DNA from: Pedobacter steynii
GTDB taxonomy: Bacteria > Bacteroidota > Bacteroidia > Sphingobacteriales > Sphingobacteriaceae
Assembly: GCF_001721645.1 (NCBI RefSeq)
Contig: NZ_CP017141.1
Location: 6,510,001 to 6,574,000, forward strand
Direction of reading: 5' to 3'
Length of the DNA stretch: 64,000 nucleotides
In this document: positions 9,674 to 18,700 of the stretch, piece after piece
Numbering within the stretch: the first letter of the stretch is position 1
Layout of the letters: each line of letters begins with the position of its first letter
The notes under the pieces: generated by a model
The model's input: only the letters and a program-made list of their open reading frames with translations
The model's database searches: none
What the model was told of the DNA's origin: nothing
Made by a program: the position numbers and the translations under genes

Positions 9674-9702
9674 TCTCCTCCCGGAAGGCTTCCCGGAGGA
9701 GA
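9674..9702 (+). terminator. Putative intrinsic terminator after the RidA-like gene
   Basis: Arms of 13 nt (9674-9686 and 9690-9702) pair with one mismatch around a 3-nt loop and are followed by TTTCATTT. It lies 8 nt after the RidA-like stop, so it probably ends the esterase-RidA transcript before the SAM-hydrolase-like gene. Confidence 0.6.
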
Positions 9703-9756
9703 TTTCATTTATTACCCTAAATCGAGTAGATTTATTCCTGGTTAAACATTAAAGGA

Positions 9757-10665
9757 ATGAAAATTAGTTTACTGCACCTGGTCTGTTTATTATTTATGGT
9801 TTTTCTTTGTCGGACTGCCTCCGCACAGAATAAAATCGTCGTCTTTCAATCTGATTTTGGATTAAAAGACGGTGCTGTATCGGCAATGAAAGGAGTGGCA
9901 ATGGGGGTTTCCACAGATTTAAAATTATACGACCTTAGCCATGAAATTCCCGCATACAACATATGGGAGGCTGCCTACAGATTGTTACAAACTGTCCCCT
10001 ATTATCCAAAAGGAACGGTTTTCGTTTCGGTGGTTGATCCTGGCGTTGGAACGGAGCGCAAATCTGTTGTCCTGAAAACCAAAAGCGGACATTATATCGT
10101 CAGCCCTGATAACGGAACCCTGACCCTCCTTGCTGAATCTTTAGGCATTGAATCAGTCAGAGAAATCAATGAGGCGGTTAACAGACGTAAAGGTTCCGGA
10201 AAATCCTATACCTTCCATGGAAGAGATGTTTACGCCTACACTGCAGCACGACTTGCCGCAGGAACCATCAGTTTTGAACAGATAGGAAAACAATTACCAA
10301 ATCAGGTGGTTTCGATTTCTTATCAGAAAGCGCTGATGGAAAATGGCAAAATCAAAGGAAATATCCCTGTTTTGGATGTTCAGTACGGAAATGTATGGAC
10401 GAATATAGATGGAAAATTACTAAATCAACTGGGTGTTAAGTATGGGGATCAGCTTCTTCTCACGGTTTATCACCTGAATAAAAAGATTTATGAAGGAAGC
10501 ATGCCTTATCATGCTACATTTGGCGAAGTACAAGAGGGAAAACCTCTGGCTTACTTAAACAGCTTGCTGGAGTTATCATTTGCGATCAATCAGGGTAACT
10601 TTGCTGCAGAACATCAGGTACAAAGTGGCAATGAATGGAAAGTAGAAGTAAGTCTGGTTAAGTAA
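9757..10665 (+). CDS. Exported SAM hydrolase-like (DUF62/chlorinase-fold) protein
   Basis: 302 residues: a signal peptide (ending TASAQ) and a full SAM hydroxide adenosyltransferase domain. Family motifs are FQSDFGLKDGAV, VVDPGVGTERK (Asp and Arg of the hydrolase triad), SPDNGTLTLL and TFHGRDVYA (His of the triad), then a C-terminal beta domain with YGNVWTNI. Cytosolic relatives split S-adenosylmethionine into adenosine and methionine; halogenases share the fold. The leader peptide here implies periplasmic location, where SAM is not expected, so the substrate is open. The gene is 16 bp upstream of cardiolipin synthase. Confidence 0.88.
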   Translation: MKISLLHLVCLLFMVFLCRTASAQNKIVVFQSDFGLKDGAVSAMKGVAMGVSTDLKLYDLSHEIPAYNIWEAAYRLLQTVPYYPKGTVFVSVVDPGVGTERKSVVLKTKSGHYIVSPDNGTLTLLAESLGIESVREINEAVNRRKGSGKSYTFHGRDVYAYTAARLAAGTISFEQIGKQLPNQVVSISYQKALMENGKIKGNIPVLDVQYGNVWTNIDGKLLNQLGVKYGDQLLLTVYHLNKKIYEGSMPYHATFGEVQEGKPLAYLNSLLELSFAINQGNFAAEHQVQSGNEWKVEVSLVK

Positions 10666-10681
10666 TGGTAAAACAACTCAT

Positions 10682-12133
10682 ATGAAATGGATCCTCGTCT
10701 TAGAAATTGTCTACACCCTCTTTATTATAGCTGTTTGCCTGCGCATTATCTACGACACACGCTCTGTAAGCAAAACACTGGCTTATCTGATGCTGGCTGT
10801 ATTTCTTCCGGTAATCGGTGTCATCATTTACTTTTCATTTGGAATCAATTACCGGGTGAGGAAGATCTATAACAAAAAAATCATTTCTGATGACATCATA
10901 TCTCAAAGGATCAATGCAAGGATTGTTCTGAATTCAGAGAAAGCCGTTGATGAGATGAACCCGGAACTTCAAAAGTATAAAAAGCTCGCTCAATTGCTAT
11001 TGAACAGCAATGTAAGTGGACTATCCGGAAAGAATGAGGTCAAATTATTGCTAAACGGCGAGCAGAAGTTTCCGGAAGTATTGCAGGCATTACGGGATGC
11101 CAAACATCATATTCATATGGAATATTACATTTTCGAGGACGAGAAAATCGGAAATGAGATCAAAGACATTCTAATTGAAAAGGCAAAACAAGGAGTACAG
11201 GTCCGCTTAATTTATGATGATTTTGGCAGTCGCTCTATCAGGAAAAAATTGGTTCCAGAGCTCAAAAAAGCCGGAGTTCAGGCCTTTCCTTTTTATAAAA
11301 TCTTATTCATTGCCCTGGCAAATCGCCTTAACTACCGAAACCACAGAAAGATCATTATTGTGGATGGAAATATTGGATTTACAGGCGGGATCAATATCAG
11401 CGACCGTTATGTCAATGATGTCAGTGACTCTAAATCTTTATTTTGGAGAGATACTCATGTGAAGATTATAGGCCCTGGAGTACATTATCTGCAACATTTG
11501 TTCATCTCCGACTGGAATTTCTGTTCCGAAGAATCTTTAGAAATTCAGGAAGCCTTTTTCAATACACATGGAAAACTTAAAGGAGATGTAGAAGTACAGA
11601 TTGCAGCGAGTGGCCCCGATTCAGACCATCCGACGATCTTACTGAACCTCATTCAGGCAATAGGAATGGCTGATCAGGAGATCCTGATTACCACTCCATA
11701 TTTTATTCCGGGGATTAGTCTGTTAGATGCGCTCTTTGTAGCTGCCCTAAGCGGGGTAAAAGTAAAACTACTGGTTCCCTTCGAGTCGGATTCCATTTGG
11801 GTTGCCGCTGCTGCCCGTTCCTATTATCAGGAATTACTGGATGTAGGAGTGGAAATCTATCAGTATCAGAAAGGTTTTATCCATGCGAAAACCATGGTGA
11901 TCGATGAACAATTATCCTTTATAGGGACTGCAAACATGGACGAACGCAGCTTTGAACTGAATTTTGAAGTGAATACCGTTATTTACGATACCGGAATTGC
12001 CAAAGAGCTGAAACATGCTTTTGAAGAAGACCTCAGCTTCTCCGTCCCTATTGACCCGGTAACCTGGGCTGCAAGGTCCGCAAGAGTACAGTTCCCTGAA
12101 AAGATAGCCAGGTTGCTTTCTCCATTATTGTAA
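10682..12133 (+). CDS. cls: Cardiolipin synthase (phospholipase D superfamily)
   Basis: 483-residue membrane enzyme that condenses two phosphatidylglycerol molecules into cardiolipin. The N-terminus has two membrane helices (the PLDc_N region, including YLMLAVFLPVIGVIIYF). Two catalytic HKD motifs follow: NHRKIIIVDG near residue 220 and HAKTMVIDE near residue 400, the second followed by GTANMDERSF. Length and order match bacterial Cls. Only 16 bp separate it from the SAM-hydrolase-like gene, so the two may share a transcript. Confidence 0.95.
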   Translation: MKWILVLEIVYTLFIIAVCLRIIYDTRSVSKTLAYLMLAVFLPVIGVIIYFSFGINYRVRKIYNKKIISDDIISQRINARIVLNSEKAVDEMNPELQKYKKLAQLLLNSNVSGLSGKNEVKLLLNGEQKFPEVLQALRDAKHHIHMEYYIFEDEKIGNEIKDILIEKAKQGVQVRLIYDDFGSRSIRKKLVPELKKAGVQAFPFYKILFIALANRLNYRNHRKIIIVDGNIGFTGGINISDRYVNDVSDSKSLFWRDTHVKIIGPGVHYLQHLFISDWNFCSEESLEIQEAFFNTHGKLKGDVEVQIAASGPDSDHPTILLNLIQAIGMADQEILITTPYFIPGISLLDALFVAALSGVKVKLLVPFESDSIWVAAAARSYYQELLDVGVEIYQYQKGFIHAKTMVIDEQLSFIGTANMDERSFELNFEVNTVIYDTGIAKELKHAFEEDLSFSVPIDPVTWAARSARVQFPEKIARLLSPLL

Positions 12134-12136
12134 TGA

Positions 12137-12430
12137 CTACATAAAGCAATCGATGTAATCCAGAATCATATGGATGACCAGTCCTATTCCAACTAACCTC
12201 GTCTTAGGAAAGAACAACAAAATCACGTACACCCCTATTGCATAATAAGAATGTAAGGGATGAAATCCAATGCTGCACCGGTTAGGATCATAGATGGGCA
12301 CAGCCAATAAATGATCCAGGTCTACCACCATAGTAGCCATCATGATCAACCATGCTTTCAACAGGGTTTTTCTAAAAAAAACAACAGCAACTATCGCGGG
12401 TACCAGAAAATGTAAGAAGATATGAAACAT
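12137..12430 (-). CDS. DUF6122-like small membrane protein
   Basis: 97-residue, very hydrophobic protein with three or four membrane segments. The motif MVVDLDHLLAVPIYDPNRCSIGFHPLHS (Asp/His-rich, between membrane helices) resembles the metal-binding pattern of YdjM-type membrane hydrolases. This fits the small Bacteroidota DUF6122 family. Function is unknown. It is convergent with cls, whose stop is 3 bp away. Confidence 0.75.
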   Translation of the reverse strand: MFHIFLHFLVPAIVAVVFFRKTLLKAWLIMMATMVVDLDHLLAVPIYDPNRCSIGFHPLHSYYAIGVYVILLFFPKTRLVGIGLVIHMILDYIDCFM

Positions 12431-12494
12431 GGCTTCAAAGATACCGCTATGCAGGCTTCAAATAAAATATAAAAAACGCTACTTATTTTTAATA

Positions 12495-12529
12495 TAATAT
12501 TGTTAAAGTGAAATATATTACCAATATTA
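12495..12529. repeat. 8-bp inverted repeat upstream of the Rpn-like gene
   Basis: TAATATTG at 12495-12502 is mirrored by CAATATTA at 12522-12529, 19 bp apart and 22 bp before the Rpn-like start. It could be an operator or a short hairpin; the AT-rich context makes chance plausible. Confidence 0.3.
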
Positions 12530-12551
12530 GACATACATCAAAGATGTTAAG

Positions 12552-13373
12552 ATGCAGAATCCCTCCTGTTCAAGCCAATATGATAAGATTATCAAAGAGA
12601 ATATGAATGAAGCCATACCGAATATACTTATTGGTATTCTCGGTATTCAGACCGCAAGAGCAGAGGAACTTGCAGAGCGCATACAACATACGAAGGAAAG
12701 AATTCCTGATCAGCTGAAAAAGATCGCGGATGATTCAGGAGAAACCTTTGTATTGCACATAGAATGGCAATTGAAAAACGATGCCGAAATGATTGACCGG
12801 ATGCTGGAATACCGGGCAATGTTAAGGAGGAAGTACAGGATCAACATCAGGCAATATGTATTGTTCATGGGAAAAACAACATCAACAATGATAAACAGAA
12901 TAGAAGAAAGAGGTCTGAAATTCCGTTTTCATCTGATTGTCTTATATCAAATAGATTATAAAGTGTTCCTGGCCTCAGAAAAGCCGGAACAGAAAATACT
13001 GGCGGTACTCGGGGATTTTTGTAAGGAAGATCCCGAAACCGTTTTAAGAAAAATAATTGAAGGAATAAAAGCAAAAACCAATGGAAGTCTGGCTGGGCAA
13101 AGGCATATGAATCAGCTCAGGATATTGGTGCAGTTAAGAAATTTAGAAACACAATTTAATCATATTATGGAATCAGTAAGCACATTTTTTAAAGAAGAAA
13201 GAGATCCTTATTACATCAGGGGGTTTCAAAAAGGTACAGAAAAGGCAACGATTAAGGCAGCAATCAGAGCATCCTCTGAATTTGCAGAAAGATTAATTGA
13301 GGGTACAGACCTTACTGATGAAGTCATTGCTAAATTAGCTGGCGTAACTGTCCCATTTGTTAAAAGAAAATGA
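12552..13373 (+). CDS. Rpn-family PD-(D/E)XK nuclease / putative transposase-like protein
   Basis: 273-residue protein of the recombination-promoting nuclease (Rpn) family. It opens SSQYDKIIKENMNEAIP, as these proteins do. The nuclease core follows: an Asp in KERIPDQL (about residue 53) and the E-x-Q version of the PD-(D/E)XK motif in LHIEWQLKND (about residue 70), then RMLEYR and RQYVLFMG. The last 68 residues form a helical tail starting at an in-frame internal ATG (13167). This tail is repeated as a separate gene just downstream. E. coli Rpn proteins are DNA endonucleases linked to phage defence, with C-terminal internal products acting as inhibitors. The local sequence is AT-rich. Confidence 0.85.
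   Translation: MQNPSCSSQYDKIIKENMNEAIPNILIGILGIQTARAEELAERIQHTKERIPDQLKKIADDSGETFVLHIEWQLKNDAEMIDRMLEYRAMLRRKYRINIRQYVLFMGKTTSTMINRIEERGLKFRFHLIVLYQIDYKVFLASEKPEQKILAVLGDFCKEDPETVLRKIIEGIKAKTNGSLAGQRHMNQLRILVQLRNLETQFNHIMESVSTFFKEERDPYYIRGFQKGTEKATIKAAIRASSEFAERLIEGTDLTDEVIAKLAGVTVPFVKRK
13167..13373 (+). other. Possible internal translation product of the Rpn-like gene (RpnS-like)
   Basis: An in-frame ATG at codon 206 would give a 68-residue product beginning MESVSTFFKEERDPYY. The independent downstream gene begins MDSTRTFFKEERDPYY, at exactly the equivalent position, which suggests this ATG marks a natural protein boundary. In E. coli rpn genes, internal starts give small C-terminal proteins that block the nuclease. 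Internal initiation here is inference. Confidence 0.4.
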
Positions 13374-13400
13374 CGTGCCCTGATGAAAAGGAAAAACATC

Positions 13401-13421
13401 AATAAATAAATAAATAAATAA
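13401..13421. repeat. AATA tetranucleotide tandem repeat
   Basis: Just over five copies of AATA lie in the 57-bp gap between the Rpn-like gene and its C-terminal paralogue, ending 9 nt before the paralogue's ATG. The position suits length-dependent control of expression, but no variation can be seen from one sequence. Confidence 0.8.
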
Positions 13422-13430
13422 GAACACCTT

Positions 13431-13673
13431 ATGGATTCAACAAGAACTTTTTTCAAAGAGGAAAGAGATCCTTATTACATCAAGGGATTTCAAAAAGGAG
13501 TCGAGAATGGAAAAAACAGGGAAAGAGCCAGGGCATCAGCTGAATTTGCAGAAAGGCTGATTCTGGGTACAAATCATACTGATGAAATCATTGCGATCCT
13601 GGCAGGCGTGACCATTGCTTTTGTAAAAGCAAAGCGCCACTCAGTAGCCAAAAAGAACCGCATAAAGAAATGA
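13431..13673 (+). CDS. Standalone Rpn C-terminal-domain paralogue (possible antitoxin-like partner)
   Basis: 80-residue basic, helical protein with no nuclease residues. It aligns over its whole length with the last 68 residues of the preceding Rpn-like protein, about two thirds identical by eye. Shared blocks include TFFKEERDPYYI, EFAERLI and LAGVT. The extra 12 C-terminal residues are Lys/Arg-rich. It is a tandem duplication of the C-terminal segment with its own start codon. It may be an expressed inhibitor or assembly domain by analogy with RpnS, or a decaying remnant; its intact frame and conserved core favour the former. Confidence 0.7.
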   Translation: MDSTRTFFKEERDPYYIKGFQKGVENGKNRERARASAEFAERLILGTNHTDEIIAILAGVTIAFVKAKRHSVAKKNRIKK

Positions 13674-13680
13674 ACGAGAG

Positions 13681-13730
13681 TTACCTGATTTTGCATGATG
13701 AAAACAATTTCATCATGCAAAATCAGGTAA
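13681..13730. terminator. Perfect 23-bp-arm hairpin between convergent genes
   Basis: Arms 13681-13703 and 13708-13730 are perfectly complementary around the loop ACAA. It begins 7 bp after the small Rpn paralogue and ends 13 bp before the stop of the minus-strand beta-barrel gene, where a bidirectional terminator is expected. No T-run follows on either strand, so termination by the usual mechanism is uncertain. Confidence 0.55.
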
Positions 13731-13743
13731 TGTGGGAGAGGGA

Positions 13744-14463
13744 TTATCTTTTTCCGGAAAGCGTATAGCCAATGGTTAAGGAAACACCCCGGTTATAGAT
13801 CTTCCACTGACTATCATTTCTTTCAGTATGCTCTATCAGGGGAATAAGACCATGGGAATATCTGGCCTGTATGTTCAGGCCATTCTTCAACTCATACCCC
13901 AATCCGGCCAAAAATCCGGCATCAAGTTTTTGAGTGTAATTCCCTGTTTGTTTTGCATCTCCAAAAATACTTTTGTCTGTGTAAAGTGCTCCGGATTCAT
14001 TTTTCCGCTGAATGGAGGAAGACAGCAAGACCCCTGTATAAGGCCCGGCAAAAATCTGCAACCCTTCCAGGTGAAAGCTCAGACTAAAGGGAGCAAGATC
14101 CAGGTAAACATTTTTATACTTGCTGTCAAAAGCAGAGGAAACGGAATCTTCTGCCATTTTTAGTATCGCTCCCTTTTGAAGGATGGAAAGTTCATGTTTG
14201 ATGCTTAAATATTTGTTCAGTTTTGTATGGAGTTCTATTCCAAAATAATAGCCACCCAAAAAAAGCGGCTTTCCTCCGGTAGAAAACTCACTTAGCCCCG
14301 TTCCCGCAATCGTAAAACGGGAATAACCTGCTTTCAGACCAAAACTCAGTTTCCCGGTCTCTGTTGTTTCTTTATCATCTTCCTGAGTTATTCCTATCGT
14401 TGTCTGGGCCATTCCAACATTAGTCAGCAGCAGCCCCAATAACACCACAATTATCTTTTTCAT
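13744..14463 (-). CDS. Outer-membrane beta-barrel protein
   Basis: 239 residues with a signal peptide (ending GMAQ) and alternating amphipathic strands. The segments SFGLKAGYSRF, FLGGYYFGIELHTKLN, YLDLAPFSLSF and LGYELKNGLNIQARYSHGL fit the PorT-like OMP_b-brl family common in Bacteroidota, and the protein ends with a barrel-like SLTIGYTLSGKR. It is the last gene of the metal-efflux cluster, 18 bp after the TolC-like gene, so it may serve the same pump or stress response. Substrate unknown. Confidence 0.82.
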   Translation of the reverse strand: MKKIIVVLLGLLLTNVGMAQTTIGITQEDDKETTETGKLSFGLKAGYSRFTIAGTGLSEFSTGGKPLFLGGYYFGIELHTKLNKYLSIKHELSILQKGAILKMAEDSVSSAFDSKYKNVYLDLAPFSLSFHLEGLQIFAGPYTGVLLSSSIQRKNESGALYTDKSIFGDAKQTGNYTQKLDAGFLAGLGYELKNGLNIQARYSHGLIPLIEHTERNDSQWKIYNRGVSLTIGYTLSGKR

Positions 14464-14481
14464 TTCCTGTCTTTTTATCAG

Positions 14482-15777
14482 TTAAAATTCAATATCCCAA
14501 ATCCCGGCAGCTCTTTCCAGTTCCAGCAACGCATCTCCATAAACATTCAGCGTTTCCAGATAGCTTTGCTGAACATCATTGAACGTTCGCTGGGCGGTAA
14601 GGACTTCCAGAAGCGAAGTTTCTCCACGTTTATAGCTGTACACCTTTCCATCCAGCACTTTTTGTGCATCCAGTAACATCCCTTCTCCAAACTGTGCAAC
14701 CTGCTTCCGGCCAGCCAGATAATTATAATAGGCCTGGGTTACCTCTGTTTGAATCTGCAATTCAGTTTGTTTGTACAATACTTCCCCCTGCTGAACTCCA
14801 TATCTGGCAGATTTTAATGCGCCCTGATTTTGATTGGAAAATTTTAAGGGGATACTAAACCCAATGGTCACATTTGTAGAGGAAGGTGTAGGTGCCACCG
14901 CATTCGCAACAACAGAATTCGAAGCCAGGCCAATAGAAAGGCCCAAATCAAGCGTTCTGGCGGCTTTAGCAAGCTTAAGTAAGCTAACAGATATCTCATT
15001 GCTTTTTAACGCAGCCAGCAGATCGGTACGGCGATTCTGAGCATTTAAGATCAGCTCTTGCAGATTAAAAACTCTATCGAGCTTTTTCATATCTGCTTCC
15101 GGCTGGTAAAACAAATCCCGTTGTTTGGATCCGATGAGCAGGTTCAGCTTAGCGACTGCCGCTTTCCAGTCGGCCTCCTGCTGGAAAACTTCATTCAGCT
15201 GAGATGCTGCTTCCAGTCTGGACTGCCGGGCATCAACGGCTGTAATTGCCCCCATTTTTAAACGAATGCTATCCGAACTGCTCAGTCTTTTCATCATTTC
15301 ATAAGAGTTCATCTTGACGCGCAACAGTTCTCTTTCCTTGATTGCATGGAGATAAGCCGCGCTTGCATCTACCCTGAGGTTTCTGAAATAATCATCCAGT
15401 AAGAGCTGGGCCAGCTCTGCCTCCCTGTTGGCAAGGTTAATTCTCGCCCTTCTTTTACCACCCAGTTCCAGCGTATAGCTTAATCCTGAACTGATTTCAT
15501 AACCCATTTTCATGCGGCGCTGTCCATGATCTCCTGCCCCAAAACTCAGTTCAGGGTCCGGAAAGACCTTCGCACTCAGCGCATCTGCCTGAGCAATACT
15601 GACTTTGAATTTCTCTGCAGCATAGCCGAGGTTGTGTTCTCCTACCATTTTCAAATAGGTTGGGAAGGTTAATTTCAATTGCTTAAAAGTCGTATCAACC
15701 TGAGCAGCAACCCTTCCTCCGGAAAACAACATCAACAGGATCAGCAGGCCATTTTTATATTCATTAAGTAAGTTCAT
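14482..15777 (-). CDS. TolC-family outer-membrane efflux protein (CzcC/CusC-like)
   Basis: 431 residues with a signal peptide (ending GRVAAQ) and two outer-membrane-efflux repeats rich in coiled coil. Recognisable segments are FPDPELSFGAGDHG, SSGLSYTLELGGKRRARI, SIPLKFSNQNQGALKSA and EVLTAQRTFNDVQQSYLETL. It forms the outer-membrane channel of the tripartite pump encoded with the CzcA- and CzcB-like proteins. Its start overlaps the end of the RND gene by 14 bp, indicating translational coupling. Confidence 0.92.
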   Translation of the reverse strand: MNLLNEYKNGLLILLMLFSGGRVAAQVDTTFKQLKLTFPTYLKMVGEHNLGYAAEKFKVSIAQADALSAKVFPDPELSFGAGDHGQRRMKMGYEISSGLSYTLELGGKRRARINLANREAELAQLLLDDYFRNLRVDASAAYLHAIKERELLRVKMNSYEMMKRLSSSDSIRLKMGAITAVDARQSRLEAASQLNEVFQQEADWKAAVAKLNLLIGSKQRDLFYQPEADMKKLDRVFNLQELILNAQNRRTDLLAALKSNEISVSLLKLAKAARTLDLGLSIGLASNSVVANAVAPTPSSTNVTIGFSIPLKFSNQNQGALKSARYGVQQGEVLYKQTELQIQTEVTQAYYNYLAGRKQVAQFGEGMLLDAQKVLDGKVYSYKRGETSLLEVLTAQRTFNDVQQSYLETLNVYGDALLELERAAGIWDIEF

Positions 15778-18700
15778 TGGTGTTGGTATTAGTCGTTAAT
15801 AATTTAGTTTCCTGACCTGTCCTGCTGCCCTCTCCTTTTCGCTCCAGCAGGTAATAAAGCGCCGGAAGCGCGTATAAGGTGATCGCAGTAGAAAAGAGCA
15901 GGCCATAAACAATCACCGTTGCCAGTGGACGTTGTACATCGGATCCTATCCCTGTCGCAAGAGAGGCAGGTAACAGGCCCAGAACAGCCACAGTTGCCGT
16001 CATCAGAACCGGCCGGAACCGATGCTTTGCGCCTTCAATTACCGCAGTCTTCAATACCATCCCTTGTTTACGGAGGTTATTGATATGGGAAATCATGATG
16101 ACTCCATTTTGAATGGCCACTCCAAACAAGGCAATAAAGCCTACTGCGGAAGAAACATTGAGCGTCATTCCCCTCAGATTTAAAGCCAGCATTCCACCAA
16201 ATAAAGCCAGCGGAACAATGGTCAGAATCAGTCCTGCCTGATTGAACTTTCCGAAGGCCACATAGAGCAATAAAAACATGATGGCCAAGGCAAGCGGGAC
16301 AATCACCAACAACCTGGAATAGGCACGGTTCTGGTTTTCAAACTGACCTCCCCACTGGATGCTGTATTGATCATGATCGTATTTAACGTTCGCCTCAATC
16401 TTACCTTTAGCGTCTGCAAGTAAAGAAGATAAATCCGTACCCCTCATGTTAAGCTTTACTGTCAAATGCCTTCTGTTGGTTTCCCTTGTGATGGTACTTT
16501 CTCCTGTACTTAACCTGATCTCTGCTACCTGAGACAAGGGAATTTTTGCCCCTTCATTGTTCCTCAGCATCAGGTTCCCAATCTTCTCAGGGCTGTCCCT
16601 GCTCTCCTCTTTATAGCGACAAATCACATCGTAAACCTTATTGCCCATAAATACTTGTGAGATTGCTTTTCCACCAATGGCCACTTCTATCAGGTTTCCT
16701 ACATCCGAAACATTCAATCCATATTGAGCAATCTTTTCCCGGTCAGCATGAATCTGTAGCTGAGGAAGCGGAGGCTCCTGATCGATCGCGATATCTACCG
16801 CCCCTTTCACCGTTTTCAATGTACGTTGGATGTCTTCTGCAATTCGTCTGGTCTCTTTAAAATTATCGCCATAGACCTTCACCACGAGTTCGCTGTGTGC
16901 ACCTGAAATTTTATCCATTACGCCATCAATCATGGGCTGTGCAAAGCCGACGGTATACCCGGGCATGCCTTCATATTCTTTGGACAATTCCTCGATCAGA
17001 TCGGCCTTGGTTTTCCCCCTTGGCCATTGGGAATAAGGTAAAATCCCGATGGAACATTCGAAGTGAGAAGCGCTAAAAGGATCGGTCCCATCATCGTTTC
17101 TTCCGGCCTGAATCATCATGTAAGTCACCTCCTTATGTTTCATCGTCCGCTGCCGGAGGGTATCGCTCATCTCTCTAGACTTCTCTACCGTAATTCCCGG
17201 AGGAAGCTGAACCTGCAACCATATAGAACCCTCATCTAAAGGAGATAAGAAATCTTTTCCTACAGCAACACTTAAAGCGATAGCCGCGGCCAGCACCAGT
17301 GCAAGCGGCAGAAAAACCTTGCGGGGTTGCTGCATAATTTTGCCGGTTCTGCTATGGTAAGCGACGCTCAGTTTCTCCAGCCATTTGTTGTGATACATTT
17401 TTTTAGGCTTGCGATAAGTGAGGTAAGCAAGTCCTGGAATCAACAGCAAGGCAACGGCCAGAGCACCGAGCAAAGCATAGCCAACTGTAAAGGCCATAGG
17501 GGTGAAAAGTTTCTTCTCTACCCTTTCAAAAGCAAACAAAGGCAGGTAAGCAGTGATGATAATCAGTGTTGCAAAAAAGATGGGTTTTGCTACGCTGAAT
17601 GCACGCTCCGCAATTGACTTTTCTTCCAGAACTTCCTCCGGATGATCTTCTCTTTTTTTGAGAATCGTCTCCATCATTACGATTGCACCATCGACAATAA
17701 TTCCGAAATCTATCGCTCCCAGTGAAAGCAGGTTGGCCGGAATATTCGTTAGTTTCATCAGGATAAAGGCAATTAGCAAGGAGATCGGCACGGTGATCGC
17801 TACTAATAGCGCAGCTCTCCAACTGCCCAAAAAGACAATCAAAACCACGATCACCAGGGCCATTCCTTCGATCAGGGTATGAGAAACGGTATTCAGAGTG
17901 GCATCTACCAGATCCGTACGATCTAAAAAAGTGTGAATCTTTACCCCTTCAGGAAGCAGGCCGTTATTGAGTTCATCAACAGCTTTATTGATCCCCGAAA
18001 GGACATCTGAAGGGTTTTCACCTTTTAGCAACAATACAATTCCTTCAATACTCTCGCTGTAGTTTCGGCTCCGGTCGGTATACCCCAATACCCCTTTCCG
18101 CTCCAGATTCCCGTATTTTAAAGTTCCCAGGTCATTCAACAGAATTGGCACACCTTTTTGCGTCCGGACCACGATGCGGCCAATATCTTCCAGATTCCTT
18201 AGTAAGCCGATCCCACGGACCACATAGCCTTGCTCTCCTCTGTTGAGGATGCTTCCACCTACATTTGCATTGTTTTTACTAATCGTTTCTTCCACATCAT
18301 CAATGCTCAGCTGGTATTGTTCCAGCTTTTCAGGATGAAGTTCGATCTGGTACTGCGTCGTAATCCCCCCGAAGTTCGTGACATCGGCTACGCCTGAAAC
18401 CTGTTTGATTTTGGGGATGATGAGCCAGTTTTGAAGACCAGTCAGTTCCCGGAGGCTATACCCCTTACTTTCAATCACATACCTGTAAATTTCTCCTGTG
18501 GGCGAAGTGAGGGGATCCAGACCAGGTTTCGCTCCGTAGGGAAGTTCGACCTCATTGAGCCGTTCCTGAATGCGCATACGTGCAAAATAATCGTCTGTGC
18601 CGTCTTTAAACACAATGGTGATCATAGATAAGCCGAATGTACTTTTGCTTCGCATCACGTGCATCCCAGGCATTCCATTTAATGCCCGTTCTACGGGAAT

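Noticed and set aside
12552..13373. True transposase identity for the Rpn-like gene
   Set aside because: Some databases label the family transposase, but the core is a PD-(D/E)XK nuclease and no terminal inverted repeats flank the gene.
13401..13730. Possible CRISPR or mobile element around the AATA repeat and the long hairpin
   Set aside because: Only one short tandem tract and one hairpin are present; no spacers, transposase or target-site duplication seen.
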